This document shows positions 25,088 through 38,100 of a stretch of DNA of 64,000 nt, in pieces (position 1 is the stretch's first letter; every line of letters begins with the position of its first letter). The translations under genes and the position numbers were made by a program. Source of the stretch: Vanilla planifolia (taxonomy: Eukaryota > Streptophyta > Magnoliopsida > Asparagales > Orchidaceae); NCBI GenBank assembly GCA_023846275.1, contig CM043875.1:26359470-26423469 (forward strand), in the 5' to 3' direction. The notes under the pieces were generated by a model. The model was not told the DNA's origin. It searched no databases and saw nothing but the letters and a program-made list of their open reading frames with translations.

Positions 25088-27690
25088 CAAAAGAATAGTA
25101 TAGCATGGTTTACTTAGTTTTATTATTTATTAATTCCATAGTAATTTGATTAATGTACTAGTTGTGCCATGCAAACAATGAATCCATAATTTATTAGACA
25201 ATTGAAAGAATCAAATTAAATAAACATGATGTCATCATATGAAAAATTATAGTTAGCATACCATGATGAAATTACATAAACTCATAATAAGTTGCATATC
25301 TAAATTTCAATTTTTTTTAGATGTGGTAATTACATATCATGTGTAGAAATCTCCTAATTCTTGCATAACAATATGACTTTTCATTATAGTAATACAACAT
25401 TCATCACAATCATTATGTAAGACTTATTATAATTGTCCTATCAACTAATATGCATAATATATCATATACACATATAATTATGTTAAATTTACCTACCTCA
25501 AAATTTTCTCATTGTTTAAGATTAACCTATAGCTATTTAATTTTTCTCCTTCGATAATTACAACCAATCAATTGCAATTTTTTCAAGACAATTTACATAT
25601 TTTGTACAAATTGAATTTCTCAAATTGATTTAAGTTTGATTAACCAAAATCCCAAATTGCTAAGACTTTATTACTTTGTTTTTTGAAGTAAGACTTATTG
25701 ATTTGGAAGTTGATTTTCTCCCTAAAAAAAGTCCTTGGAATCTTCTTGGTATCCATAAAGTCTACTTGGAGCTCTATTGATAAAATAATGTATGAAATAC
25801 AACATGTGTAAGAAATACGTGGTGTGCATGTCTATTGTACAGGCTAGTATAGCTGGTGTGAGAGATGTGCTTCAATTAGAGGATGACACAGAGCCAATTG
25901 ACAATAATATATGTCAATGCGAGTGGTCATGGATAAGAGATTACCAATGCCATTATAGGCATAGGAGAGTTGGCACAGTTCTGATTACTAAAGTGATTAT
26001 GGGTGTGGGTGAGTAGGTGCTAAAGCAAATGCGGGGGCAAAAATGCAGCAATTGCACACGAGAGGTGGAGATCGACAAATTATATGGCACATACATTATG
26101 TGATGTGTCTATGCAAGTGTTAACTTAGTAGTGCAACACAAGGCAAAATGAATAGCACTCAAGATGTACTTAAACCAAGTATGAAACCACTTAATATAGA
26201 AGAGAATAGAGATGTGAGAAAGAATTTGAAAGAAATTGGGAAGGAGAATAGTTACATTCACCAAATTAAAACTATGGAGTTGGCTACAAAGCCTATTCTA
26301 AGGGTTGGCCATCAAGTTTTCCCTACTCTTGCCACCAAGCCTTTCCCACTCTTTTACCAAGTAAAAGGTACAAAAAAAAAATTATTCAAAATAAGTTCAA
26401 AGATGTCTTTCAATTAGAATTTCCTCTATTTATAAAGGAATATATGCATGCATCAAATGTTACACCTATAAATAAAGTTGCACCACTAACAACCAACTAC
26501 TAACAATTAATTAATCTTCATAAATAATTCATCTAGAAGTTGCCAAAAATAAAATTTATAAATTTAAAATAATATAGTGGTAAAAAACTCTTGATTAGCC
26601 AAAACTATATAATTGATAATAGATTATGATGACATCTTTCTTTGTCATGCTTCTTATGATAAGCGTGTGAAATATGATGAGCCCAGACAATGTATTATTA
26701 TTTTCTTCTAGTCTTACATCAAAGACATTGTATTAAAGGATCAATTACTAGAGTTGGTGGCATACATGAGGAATTCAAAGGGATGTAATACAATTGATAG
26801 AAGGCGATTAAAGCATTGGATTGAAGTAACTTGTGTAGCTATGTTGGATGAATATGAAATGCCATCAATGTTGGTAATGAGCAAAACTTTAGATCCTTCC
26901 CAAGCACATATCTTAGTTAATTCTTTGTATTAAGAGAACGAGACCCCAATAGCTCTAATAACTATACGCCCAATGCAGTGTTTGCTAATTCGATATCAAT
27001 TCAAAGGTTTAATAACAAAATGGTTAATTGAAGTATTTTTTTGAAAAATAAATGTGCTTTCTACTTCCAACAAGTACTTTAAAGGACTTGAAAGCAATAA
27101 CTACAAGAAATGAAAGTTGTATTAAAACATGATGTATAAAATTAGAAGATTAATATAGTAAGATGCTTATGGATGTAGCCTTGTAAGCATAAAGTCCATG
27201 ATGAGCGGTGTCCTTCAAAAGCATGAAAGTTAATTTCAAGTACTGGATCATTAGTAGCAACAAATTCAATTTGTGAGTGAGTTGTATTGAATACAATCCA
27301 GATCATTATGATTTGTATAATCATCTTTCAATAGTTAAATAAAAAGTTTACTTTGACAACATTGTTCTTAATAAAACTTTTTATCAAAATTGTAGCATAG
27401 AAAACTTTTTCATGGCATTCATCGTTTGTATGATGAAAGATCATGTGTTAAATGATTGTTTAATGCTTTGTTACAACAAAAGCTTTGAGTAATTGTTTGA
27501 CGGTTTAGGATTAACATAAATGCTTTGTGCAAAAAATGCATATTAACATCTATAATCATATTGTCAAAAGTCTATCTAAATTTCATGAGTTACAAAACAC
27601 TCTCGTAGCTTTCTTCTTACCATAGTCATGAAAAATATCAACACAAAACTGTTCATGAATACCTATAAATATTTCACTTGTCTCGTTTGT
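25088..27690. other. Intergenic DNA, nothing recognised
   Basis: Open frames at 25792-26016 (+, 74 codons), 26148-26417 (+, 89 codons) and 27142-27324 (-) have no recognisable motif and no splice or promoter context that persuades me. The stretch 26640-26930 has a more gene-like base composition but is not open in any frame. It may be a worn element. Confidence 0.4.
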
Positions 27691-28490
27691 AATTTGGGCA
27701 TTACACAACACATTGCGATCAACACATCGTTATATGGGTTTATGAAGCCCAAAGCCCTACGCTTGTCCACTGCAACTGCTTTAAATCATCAATTGACGGG
27801 GGTGATGCTGAAACCCTAAGTGTTCGCTTTAAAACGCGATGGAAAGCAAGCCGTGCATGAGTTCATCTCCAACACCACGTGCTCCATTTAATTAATGGAT
27901 GATACCTCCTAACAGTAAGGCTATGGCGTGAGTCTCCGTGGAGCCTAGCTTGTTTCCCTTTGACTTCACGCGCTTGTCCTGTGTCGAGGTTGAGGTAGGC
28001 TTTAATGGCGATTTTTGGGGCAATCCGCCCCGGAGGACACCATCCAAACCTAAACAGCTGGCACAGGAAGTCATTTGTGGGATTGCACATGGCCTTCTCT
28101 TCCTTCTCCCAACCCGCATCCCTCTGCAATGCTAACAAACAAGCACCTGAGAACAATCTCTAACAACCATTTTGATGCAGAATTTGCATCCGTTTGAAGC
28201 TAAAAAATGTGAGATGGGCAATATTTTAAGTTGTAATAGTCTCTAGCAATGGAAAGTATTGTAGTGTTATCTTCTGCTTCTGTCTTCATAGAGCGAAGAC
28301 ACGGGAGAGAGAGAGAGAAGCAGAGGTGAGAACTGGGGACAATTAATGGCAAGTTTTTACGGTCTAGCCGTGTCGTCAGATAAAGAGATACCATGGAATT
28401 GGCTAAGATGGTCCTAAGGGTCCTCCACACGTACCCACAAGGTCCAAAAGTCGAACCATTATAGATAACATCGTAGCCTTAAGGAGCCAT
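27691..28490. other. GC-richer unassigned block upstream of the NOI gene
   Basis: Composition rises towards that of genes. Overlapping open frames exist on both strands at 27863-28156, up to 97 codons on the minus strand, but I recognise no domain in them. The cause could be a captured gene fragment, a non-coding transcript or the far upstream region of the gene at 29262. Confidence 0.3.
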
Positions 28491-28936
28491 TAATGTTCCA
28501 AAACAGTGGAAGAAAAAGAAAGCTTTTTCTTTCCCTGAACAAAAGTGGGATGTTTAACAAAAGAAGGAAGAGATGCAGAAAGAATCCAAAAGCGAACTTA
28601 AATAGCATGCCCAAAACCCCACGCTCTTATCATCAGTCGGGCAAAAGCGCGGAGAGACGAATGAAAAGTTCGGCTTCATGGTTTCTCTTCTCCCGTGGTT
28701 TCCATTTCTTTTCACCGCAAAGAAAAGAGCACAGTCCCTCCCCCGCACCACTTCGCACCACCCCCCTGTTTTAAAACCTAAATCGACCTCCTCTGCGCTC
28801 AAGGCAAAGCTCTTCACGTGATCGTCCATGGAGCACAGGAACCGCTCCCGCAAAGAGCCGCAGTTGAGTGAACACGGCCACTGTGCCACTTGGGATGCGA
28901 ACCGACACGGAGGAGGAGAAGAGAAGAGAAGGATGT

Positions 28937-28970
28937 CCTCTCTCTTTCTCTCTCTCTCTCTCTCTTTCTT
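28937..28970 (+). repeat. (CT)n microsatellite in the promoter region
   Basis: A pyrimidine run of ct units with two ttt interruptions. It lies about 290-325 bases before the NOI start codon. CT/GA repeats near transcription starts are frequent in plant promoters. Confidence 0.9.
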
Positions 28971-29048
28971 TACGTTGGGTTGTGTAGTTATCCCTCATCC
29001 ATGGTGGGCAAACCAAAGGCATACCTTTAAAAGCAATAAGAGGACGAG

Positions 29049-29139
29049 CTGTAGCACCGGCGATAAAGATGCCACACAAAATCAGAGTACTCGAGTCGTA
29101 GCCCCGGCGATAAAGATGCCACTCAAAATCCCTTCTTTT
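29049..29139. repeat. 47-bp imperfect tandem duplication in the promoter
   Basis: Two units share gtag-c-ccggcgataaagatgcc (29051 and 29098), followed by 'ac(a/t)caaaatc'. They differ at a few positions. The copies sit 75-170 bases before the TATA box. Confidence 0.85.
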
Positions 29140-29216
29140 TTTCTCCTTTTCCCTTTTCCTAACCATCACTGCCTCTACACTTCTGTCTTGTTCTTCTTCC
29201 TTTCCTTCTCTTTTGC

Positions 29217-29224
29217 TATATAAA
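29217..29224 (+). promoter_or_regulatory. TATA box of the NOI/RIN4-like gene
   Basis: The perfect TATATAAA word lies at 29217-29224, 38 bases before the start codon at 29262. With the usual spacing of about 30 bases, transcription would begin near 29248-29254, giving a leader of only about 10 bases. The alternative is a start further upstream in the CT-rich region. Confidence 0.6.
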
Positions 29225-29261
29225 CATTTCGTCGGCTTCGACCGTGACAACGGTGTGATAC

Positions 29262-29948
29262 ATGGAAGCTGCAAAGGTTCGATTTTTATGAAACCTTCGC
29301 TACTGGGAAAGTGGAAATGCTTACGGTCGATTGTTTTGATAACTGGTGCAGGACATGAAGAAGTGGCGCATTCCCGCGTTTGGGAATTGGGAATACTGCG
29401 ATGAGATGCCCATAACTCAGTACTTCGAGTCCGCGCGTCAGGCGGGATTGTGCCGCGCAAGTTTCGGGAACGGCAGAGAAGACGACCTCCTCAAAGTGCC
29501 GGTTGCAATGCCTTTAAAGTCCGGACACCATTGTCGGAAGCAGGTGCGAAAATTGTCCCCCCTTCTTCTTTATCGCCGCGCGATCATTTGGGTATTGCTT
29601 ATTTGGTAAGCGCGTTCTTTGCTTGTTGTAGGGGAGGAAGAAGAGCCGTAGAAGAGCAGAGGAGCGGCAGCAGACGAAACAGGGGATTATCTCCAAGGAA
29701 GTCGTGGGGCAGCCGGGGAGGCCCAACACCTTCGCTCCCATGGCAGTGGACGAAGATTTATACAAGATTCCGCCGGAATTTCTCCGCCAGAAGCCGAAGA
29801 AGGTATCTGCTCTTCTTTCTCCTTCGGTTCCTCTCTCTGTCTCCCATCTTCTCTATTCCGAGCACAATCTGTTTGACTTTTGTTGCAGAAGACGTTATTG
29901 AGGAAATTGTTTTCCGGATGTCTGTGCATCAATTGCTTCGTCACCTGA
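29262..29948 (+). CDS. NOI/RIN4-like protein (AvrRpt2-cleavage domain), 145 aa, four exons
   Basis: The exons are 29262-29276, 29352-29543, 29632-29802 and 29889-29948. All introns are GT-AG, phase 0 and short (75-88 bases). The product has 145 residues. Residues 12-37 carry the NOI/AvrRpt2-cleavage core, IPAFGNW at 12-18 and ITQYFESARQAG at 26-37, as in the RIN4/NOI family. The best-known member, RIN4, is a membrane-bound immune regulator cut by the bacterial protease AvrRpt2. A basic patch (KKSRRR, 72-77) follows. A conserved-looking block, AVDEDLYKIPPEFLRQKPKK, lies at about 107-126. The C-terminus has three cysteines (SGCLCINC, 135-142), a likely site of lipid attachment as in other NOI proteins. 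The first exon encodes only five residues; the start is supported by a nearby TATA box and the in-frame splice to the core exon. Role in immunity is inferred from the family. Alternative: translation from ATG at 29355 in exon 2. Confidence 0.85.
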
Positions 29949-31285
29949 GGAAGAGACGGACATTATCTCCTCAAGCTTGTTTATTAATGCACCGTGTGCG
30001 ACATTATGCAGTTCGAGCTGGAGTTCGTTTTAGAACGACGACTATTTGGAGTTTTCGTTTGGGAAGTTTACTACGATTTTATAATGGAGGAATTATTTGG
30101 TGCATATTTGTGCTTTTTTTTAATCTTCCTCTAAGCTTAAGGTTCAAAGGATCGAATTACCGAACAGTGAGCTTTAATTACATCATAATTAAATATTATT
30201 ATTAAAAAAATATAATAATTTTAAAAAAAAATTAGAATATAATATAAATATAAGAAATTATCAGTGTAATGCACACTATTACGAATTCAATAAAACAAAA
30301 GTGATTATGATCGACATCAATGGTTGATCGACAATGAGAGCGAAAGATAAGAGTGTTTTACTTAATGATAATGGTTAGTAGGTCGTGATATCTGATCGAT
30401 GATGTGGACGTCAACTTATCCACTTGTTTGACACTGATAGTAGTTAGGTTGTGTTAGCGATCATGTGACAATAACGATAGATCAATGACAATTGTAAACA
30501 ACAGTGATGGTCGACTAACTGAATGGTCGAAGCTAATAGGGTGAGATATAAATTAAAGAATTTGCGGTTGCATTGTAATAGGGTTTCTTCTTTAAATTAT
30601 TTTTTTTACAAATTTTTCAAATATAAGTCAACCTTTATGACTTAGACAAATATTAAAATTAAAGTTTTTTTTAGAAATTTTTGTAATTATCAAGGCTTCT
30701 ATTTTTGCTACAAATTGTCTATCAAGGAAACAAAAGTACAAGGATGCTTTTGATTCTAAACAATAGATGACAAATTATTGCCAGCTCGATGCCTAATATA
30801 TGATTAGGGCTCATAAAAGATGATTGTAGTTGGAGTAGAAGAAGGTGAACTAGTGATTGGAGCAATAGTGGTAGTTTGAGCGGACAAAGACAAAAGCAAT
30901 GATAAAAGTGGCGACGATGGGTACCAATGAGATTGGGCAAATGTAATAGAGTAAGAAAAATTTGGATCACAACCTAGTTGAAAGGAATGTTAACATATGC
31001 TTTCTATGAGGAAAGCACTTATGCACATAAGGACCTCACAAAACTCTTAAGCAAAATGATGACAAAATTCAAAAGCTCCTTATTTTTCATTCAGAATAGA
31101 GTACTAAAAGATGTCTAATAGAAATTCAAAGACTAAAGTATCTCAAAAATAATAAAATTAATAAAATAATGAAAATGATTGGTACATAGAAACAAAATGA
31201 TAAATAATCTTGAATTTTAAAAATAATTCATTATACTATAATAATTTTAAAAAATTAATAAAACTTTATTTTTTTGGTTGTTTAG
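29949..31285. other. 3' flank of the NOI gene and AT-rich intergenic DNA
   Basis: The first 200-300 bases presumably hold the 3' untranslated region; aataaa-like and attaaa-like words occur after 30180 but no single polyadenylation site stands out. Beyond that the sequence is AT-rich with no recognisable gene. A frame at 30722-30970 (-) has no family likeness. Confidence 0.4.
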
Positions 31286-31289
31286 ACTA

Positions 31290-32180
31290 TTGTTTGAGAT
31301 ATGGTTCATAATTTGTAACTAATGTAAACCTTTAATATCTTCAGTTCTATTAGATTAGCTTGCTACATTAATCTGACGTAAGAGTGTCTTATGTTAGCTT
31401 ACAAGTACATACTCGTTAACATTATACCAGTCTTATTCGAACCCAAAGCTATGCCCAAATTGAATTCTATTTTGATTAGTCATCTTTGTCAATTATAAGA
31501 GTCGACTACATAATCTGTCTCATCCATTACTGGAATCTTAGTCACATCATCATCAACATCTGATCGCCATGTTATATGATTGCATAATTTTTTCTACCAT
31601 TATTTTTTTTATGTATTTTGTATTTAATGTGATTGACCTACTTAGAGTTAATATCTTGAAATTTTAAAGATCTCTTTTGAATTTTTAAGTGATTTAACTC
31701 TAAAATTATATTTCTTTATGTTGACTTCTCATATTTTCCACTAAAGTGTATTTAATTCTATTTTTCTTATACTTATGATATGTTTCCAAGTTAGATTTTA
31801 TTTTTTTTCTATACATAGTTTTTGAGCTCCATTTTATCTATAAATAGGAGATGCACCCTCATTATATTATTATTATTATTAATGAATAAACTTTTTCTTG
31901 TTTATGTGCTTCTAACTTATTGAGAAAAGAGTGTGCACCTAACTCTAGTTGGAGAGATTTTAACTTTCACTCTTCTTGTGAGATACAAAGATTGAAAATA
32001 AGCGACTTTCCATTAGGAGAGTCAACAATCAAACAAATTCTCTCTTTCATCAACACCTTGAAGTCTTTGTCTACTTTTCACCCTCTTAATCAAACCACCA
32101 AATCATCACACTCCTCAACAAGACTCCATATCTTAATCGACCATCTTGTTGCCTTTTTGGCCAAACTTCTCCACTAACTC
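31290..32180 (+). mobile_element. LTR-like stretch, possible solo LTR
   Basis: The order of signals is LTR-like. A core promoter (tctataaataggagatgc, about 31839) is followed by a short leader, then aatgaataaactttttctt (a polyadenylation-type word, about 31880) and a pyrimidine-rich tail with ctt words to about 32100. No primer binding site or coding part adjoins. The element is probably an isolated copia-type LTR. Its ends are not defined. Confidence 0.35.
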
Positions 32181-33355
32181 AAACCTCTGCATCATCATCC
32201 TTTTCCATCTATAGTGTTTCATATGCTAACTCTAAAGAAAATTATAAGCCATTATTGTAAAAAAAGTGCTCTTTTTATAACTTTTTTTCAAGTAGTAATC
32301 TAAGGTTAAAGTTGTTCTTTTTTTTATTAAAATACTCTACATATAGTTTATTTTAAATTTTTTATTTTATTTGTATGAAATTGAATATAACAAAACTACT
32401 TAGTATGATTTTATGCTTAATGCTTAACGTGTTGCCACTTACTCTACTTAATGGTCCATAGTACAAATTGGATGGTAATTTTTGAACAATTCTAAAGTAT
32501 CACAGCTTCACTTAATCTTAATCAGTGTATAATATCTTTTAACATTCTCTAATAATTTATTAAGTATCTTTAGTATTGTAACTTTCAAATTAATCCTTGA
32601 TAGAAGTTTAATTTATCATACATTATAACCCCTCCCTTTTGAAGAAGAATATTACTTTATAGAGTTGAAGTTTATGTAATTTATGAACAATTTGATATTA
32701 ATCTCTCCATGTTCTTCATAATCAACCAAGTATCCTTTAATGTTGATTAATCTTATCAATGAAACAAAAACCTATGATAAATAATAGAAGATAAAGGAGA
32801 TTGGTTATCATTAAATACACTTGTAAAAAAGTTAATATAATATCATAAGAGTATGAAAATTGTTGGTTCACCCTTGTGTTTGATGAGTCAAGTCTTAAAT
32901 ATTTAGCATTTTATTTTAATAAAATTATTTAATATAAATTAGGTAGAGTTTTTAATGAATAAGTAATGTACCTTAGAAAATGGTGAGTAAGTGGTCTTTA
33001 AAGTACATTGGAATGTTCAATAAATTCTAAGAATTGAAGACATGCACACCAAGTTTCGACAACTTTTTCTTAAATAGAATATTAACTTGTTGGTTTTAAG
33101 ATATTCTCATTTCATATTAATTTCAAATCATATTTGAGTATCAAATTATTCAATCATCTCCTTTATTTAGCAAACGAATAAGATTCTATTTTTTAATCCC
33201 ATAATCTTTTTATTGGTTCAATACTATCCTTGTCAAATTTAATGTTATTTTGTTAAATCTTGATTAAATTAAAAAAAATTAAAATTTTTATAATTAAAAT
33301 AAAAAAAAAAATTCTACCACGTCTCAGCTTATGCTTTAGTGCAATGCTATCGGGG
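32181..33355. other. AT-rich intergenic DNA, nothing recognised
   Basis: No open frame, RNA gene or element end is supported here. Confidence 0.6.
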
Positions 33356-33359
33356 CCAG

Positions 33360-34804
33360 GTAAGTTTGAGTGGGCACTCGCAAACCTCAGGTCAGGAAAC
33401 GATTGAAACCAAGTGGGGTCAAGCCCGTTCTGGCTGACGACAAATTCCTAAATGGGATGGGGTAAGCATTGAATATAATCAGGCAGTACTCAAATTAAAC
33501 CTGTATGTTACGAGTACACCTATGTGATGAATTTTCTAGCACACAAAGGGGAGCCAGCCCCAATTAGGCTCTACGTGTTATTTTTATGTGAATATTTATA
33601 AATTCCAAATGCGTATCTTTCCTTGCAATGTAGGACAACAATCTCTTGTGTCTATCTGCATCCAAAACTTACAGCACTTAGTGCCGTCTAATCGTGCAAT
33701 TTTTACAATCGCATTATCAAGATGTCCTCTACCTTTAATAATTATCCTAATCAATCCAACCATCCATTTGATTAGTCGATCAAATGATTACTGTGTTATC
33801 CACCATAACTGATTGACCATGCTTGACATCTGACGGTTATGAACTCATCTATCTTCATCGGAAGGCTTTTTTTTATGAAAAATCTATTCTTGAATCGCAT
33901 GGCTTTGAATAATCCATTTTGAATCCTTCGATTAACTTCATTCCCAATTTTATTATTGATTAATCAAACGATCAAGATTTCATTTGACTTGGTTAGATAG
34001 CCTATATCAAATCTGTCTTGATCGAACCATCCATAACTCATTAACTTGTTCAGTATTAGATCTAACGGTCTGTATCACTTCTGATCGGATCCAACGGCCC
34101 TACTCCATCCCGCATAATGGCTAATTATTTAGCCACTGTATTAGCCATTTAAAAAAATTATTTTAACATGTTTTTTAAGCTATTTAGCTGCAATTTTTCA
34201 AATAACTTTTTACGCTTTTTGACAACTATAATCAAAATACTTTCTATAAATATCTAACCATTATAAATGAAACAACTAATAAATATGAATCAATATTTGA
34301 GATCTCAACAAAGCGCTGCTCAATATTCTACTGGCATAAATTTTACTGGTGGCAACTACAACTTCTTTTTCTCAAATCATCAAATCTTTCCAACTAAGAC
34401 TTGCATGTCTAAATTTTCAAATTCTAATTTCTTTTCTTTAATTTAAGCTTGTTGTGTCTTATTTCATTAATCAACAAGTATAAAAAATTATATAAATTTA
34501 TTAAAATTGTTTCGTATTGCTGTATTTTTTTCTCTTGGTTTGGGTGGCTCGACATTTGAGAAAGCCTAAGTTTGATTTGATCTTATGAAAAAAACCAAGC
34601 TAGGGTTGAGCTCACAAAAGCCTGGGTTGAACCCACAAAAACTAAAAGGCTAAAGGTGAACCATCAAGAAAAACCTCAAGTTGTAACCTTTTGTTAGTGG
34701 TGTTTTTGCTGACCTTGGCTGAGGGTAAATGTATGTTCTAATTTGAATCGAATCACATACAAATTTTGGTGTCTAATTTCAATTTTTATCTTTCATTTTT
34801 TTAT

Positions 34805-34868
<64 letters not shown>

Positions 34869-34950
34869 CAATATTTTTTACAAATATAAAATTAATTTTA
34901 AGTCTACAATTTATCTCATTATTGTGAGATTTACACATTAATTTTCACTT
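33360..34950 (+). repeat. 5' LTR of the copia element
   Basis: This LTR was identified by its likeness to 41610-42900 and by the primer binding site just downstream. It is longer than the partner partly because of a (TA)n expansion at 34808-34866 near its 3' end. A long coding-looking frame at 33588-33812 is chance. Confidence 0.65.
34808..34866. repeat. (TA)n microsatellite
   Basis: About 29 uninterrupted TA units lie near the end of the copia 5' LTR. The 3' LTR lacks them, so the expansion came after insertion. Confidence 0.95.
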
Positions 34951-35144
34951 TAATTGCTATGAGAGCAGGTTCCCAACATAAAGTGAGTCAAATCACTTGA
35001 GTGATTCGTCGTATGTATTTTAATTATTTTGTTTAGTTTTCTTAATTATCATTTTGGTTTCATTTTAATTTAGATTTTCCCTTTATCATTTTTGTATGTT
35101 TTCTAAAAATATGTATTATTTAATTTACATCTTAAGTTTTCAAT

Positions 35145-38100
35145 ATGTCTTCATCTATGATTGATATTGGTGCAACACTTAATGAAGGACCTTCTTTAAT
35201 TTGTCCACCATTATTTAAAGGTGAATTTTATTTATATTAGAAAAATAAATTTATATTTTTTATTTAATAAATTGATTTAGAACTTTAGAAAGTATTTATT
35301 AAACCATATAATTTACCTAGAGATTCATGCACAAATGAAATTAACTATTTTAGTGAACTTAATAGTGATCAAAAGAGAATGATACAACTCAATGCAGGAG
35401 CACTCAATTATCTTCATTGTGGCATATCTTCAAATGAATTTAATCAAGTTTTGAATTTGCATATAGCAGATGCAATTTAGAAAAAATTAAAAGTTACTTA
35501 TGAATGAACATCACAAGTAAAAGGAACTAAAATAAATTTTTTTATACATGATTATGAGCTATTTAGAATGGATTCATGGGAAAGTATAAAGAAGATGTTT
35601 ATATGATTTATTAATATTACTAATGGATTAACAAATTTTTGAAAAAGTTCTTTCTAATATAGATCTTGTTAGAAAAGTGCTAAGGATTCTACCCAAAGAG
35701 TATGATCCTCTTACCACGACAAAGTGACCAAATAAATAAATAAGCTCATGTTGGATGAGCTACCTGGAGAATTATTAATGACTAAAATTGAGATGAATAG
35801 AAGGGTTGAAGATGATGCTTCCACTTGCAAGACAAAATTTGGAGCGAGAAAAAAAAAAGAACCATTAGCATTTAAAGCAAGCTAGGAAGATTCAAATGTG
35901 GAATCCATCTCTTCTATGGATTTGAAGGAAGATGTAAATTTTCATGTTAAAGGGTTATAAAAAATTTTGGGAAAAAGTTTTGTAAACAGAAATTGGAAAA
36001 AGAAAGAAAAGAAGAGAGAAGATGAAGGTACCAAGATATTATGATTGAAGTCAAACTGGCAATAGTAGACTGGATCTACAATTCGAAGAAACTAAAAGAA
36101 ACGATGAGAAAAAGAAGAGAATGAAGAAGAAGAAGAAAGCCTTTCAAACTACTAGCGTACTTCAAAAGATTTTGACTCCACAACGTCAAGGGATGTTGTG
36201 CATAATGGCAAATGTGGTTCAAGCATATCTATTGAAGAAGAAGAGAATGAGATAAGCACTTAGTATTGTGATATTCTTGAAAATAAATTACACAAAAGTT
36301 ACTAGTACTTTAACTTCTTTAATTTATACACAAAAACTTAAAAAAGTTTTACAAAGAAAATATTAATATTTTAGATTTTTCATGAAAAAAGTTGAGAAAA
36401 AAATAGAAATGCTTCAAATTTGTGATGAAAAAAATCCATGATTATTAATATTTTCTTAAAAGTGAAAATTACTAGTTTAAAAAAAATTCATTTTCTTGAA
36501 CATACAAAATTTTCTATTACTTAACATGGTATTCATTTTTCCAAACATAAGAGTGTCTTCTTTTGAATGCATGCAAAACATTTCATATATTATATACTTT
36601 TATTATTATAGAAAAAGACATACCATTAAAGATCATAAAATTAAGAAAGATATTTATAATTCAAAACCTTATTTCAAATAGGTAATTTAAAATGATATTA
36701 TGAATGCTCCTATAATGAATATTAATGCCCAACCCAAGCTTGCTTGCGTTCCTAAGGTTAGAGAATAGAAAAAGCAATATAAGGCATCTTCACAACAATG
36801 GTGTGCATATATGATGTATTGGAAATATTCATAGGTTAGAAATAATACACTTAAAAGTTTTATGAATAAAAAACATACAAACAAAACGAATAAAAAGTAT
36901 ATTTTATGATTATTAAATTAAAATTTTATAATTAATGTATTCATTACATAGAGAAAAAATTAAGATCTAACTCTTGGGTGTTGGATAATGGATGTTCAAG
37001 GCATATGACCAGAGACCAATCAAAGTTTGTATCAATAGAACGTGAACCAAATAGATAGATAATATTACGAGAGAATTCTAAGAAAAAGATAATTAGAATT
37101 GGTAATATAGATATGCCTAAGTTTATACTTTCAAATGTTTTCTTAGTTGATAGATTATAATTTAATTTAATTAGTATTAATCAATTATGTGATAATGATT
37201 ACTTTGTTAATTTTGATACTCAATGTACAAAAAATTAAAAAATGATCAAGTATTACTAGTTGGTAAAAAAGGTGATATATATATATGATTAAGTTTGATC
37301 AATTAGAAACTAGTGAAATAAAATACCTTTGTTACACATTCAAATGAGAACAATTCATAACATAGAAGACTAAGTCATTTAGGTTATTCAACCTTAAATA
37401 AACTAAGTAAATTAGATATAATTAAAGGTATTCCTAAACCAAACAAAACTAGATTGAAAATGTGTGAATCAAACTAAAAAAGAAAACAAGTTAAATCTTC
37501 TTTTAAACTAAAATGACTTAACCACTAGTAAACCTTTAAAGATAGTATATTTAGACATTTTTAGACCATACAACCCTTGAATTTAGGTGAAAAGAAATAT
37601 AGATTTGTGATTATTGGTGATTTTTCTAAATATGCTTAGGTTGTATTTCTTAAGAATAAAAATGAGACATTTAAAAATTTTGTTAATTTAATAAATAAGA
37701 AAGAAAGACAAATTAATCTCCAATTAATTTGTATTCAAAGTGATAATGGTAGTGAATTTAAGAATGAGTATTTTTATGATTATTGTAAAGGCAAGGGAAT
37801 AAAACATAAAATTACATTTCCTTATACATCTCAATAAATTGAGATTATAAAAAGAAAAAATATAACCTTGATAGAGATGAGTAGAACAATGTTGGCAGAA
37901 TATAATCTATTAAAGTACTTTTGGGTTGAGATAATTAATACATCTTGTTATATAATAAATAAAATTAATTTAATGCCAATACTTAAGAAAACTTCTTATG
38001 AATTATTTAAAAATAAAAGACCAAATGTTAGCTACTTTCATATTTTTTGGGTGTAAATATATTATTCTTAATAATGAAAAAGCCAACTTAAATAAGTTTG

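Larger units (their letters stand above)
28491..29216 (+). promoter_or_regulatory. Upstream region of the NOI/RIN4-like gene
   Basis: This GC-richer stretch contains a perfect G-box core (CACGTG, 28815-28820), a CT-rich microsatellite (about 28937-28970) and a 47-bp imperfect tandem duplication (about 29049-29139). Such features are common in plant gene promoters, but their function here is inference. The several open frames crossing it on both strands are low-complexity and unlikely to be real genes. Confidence 0.5.

Noticed and set aside
26640-26940. A decayed transposase or host exon
   Set aside because: Composition is gene-like, but no conserved block could be named in any frame, so it is left as unassigned DNA.
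27863-28156. A 97-codon minus-strand gene
   Set aside because: Open frames exist in several phases on both strands of this GC-richer block and no motif or splice context supports one of them.
28554-29460. Minus-strand frames of 111 and 229 codons and a plus-strand frame of 131 codons
   Set aside because: They run through the CT/GA microsatellite and across the NOI promoter and exons in antisense, are rich in Arg/Glu/Ser from low complexity, and match no family.
29450-30205. Plus-strand frame of 251 codons
   Set aside because: It overlaps exons 2-4 of the NOI gene in a wrong frame and reads through two introns; the spliced NOI frame explains the conserved sequence.
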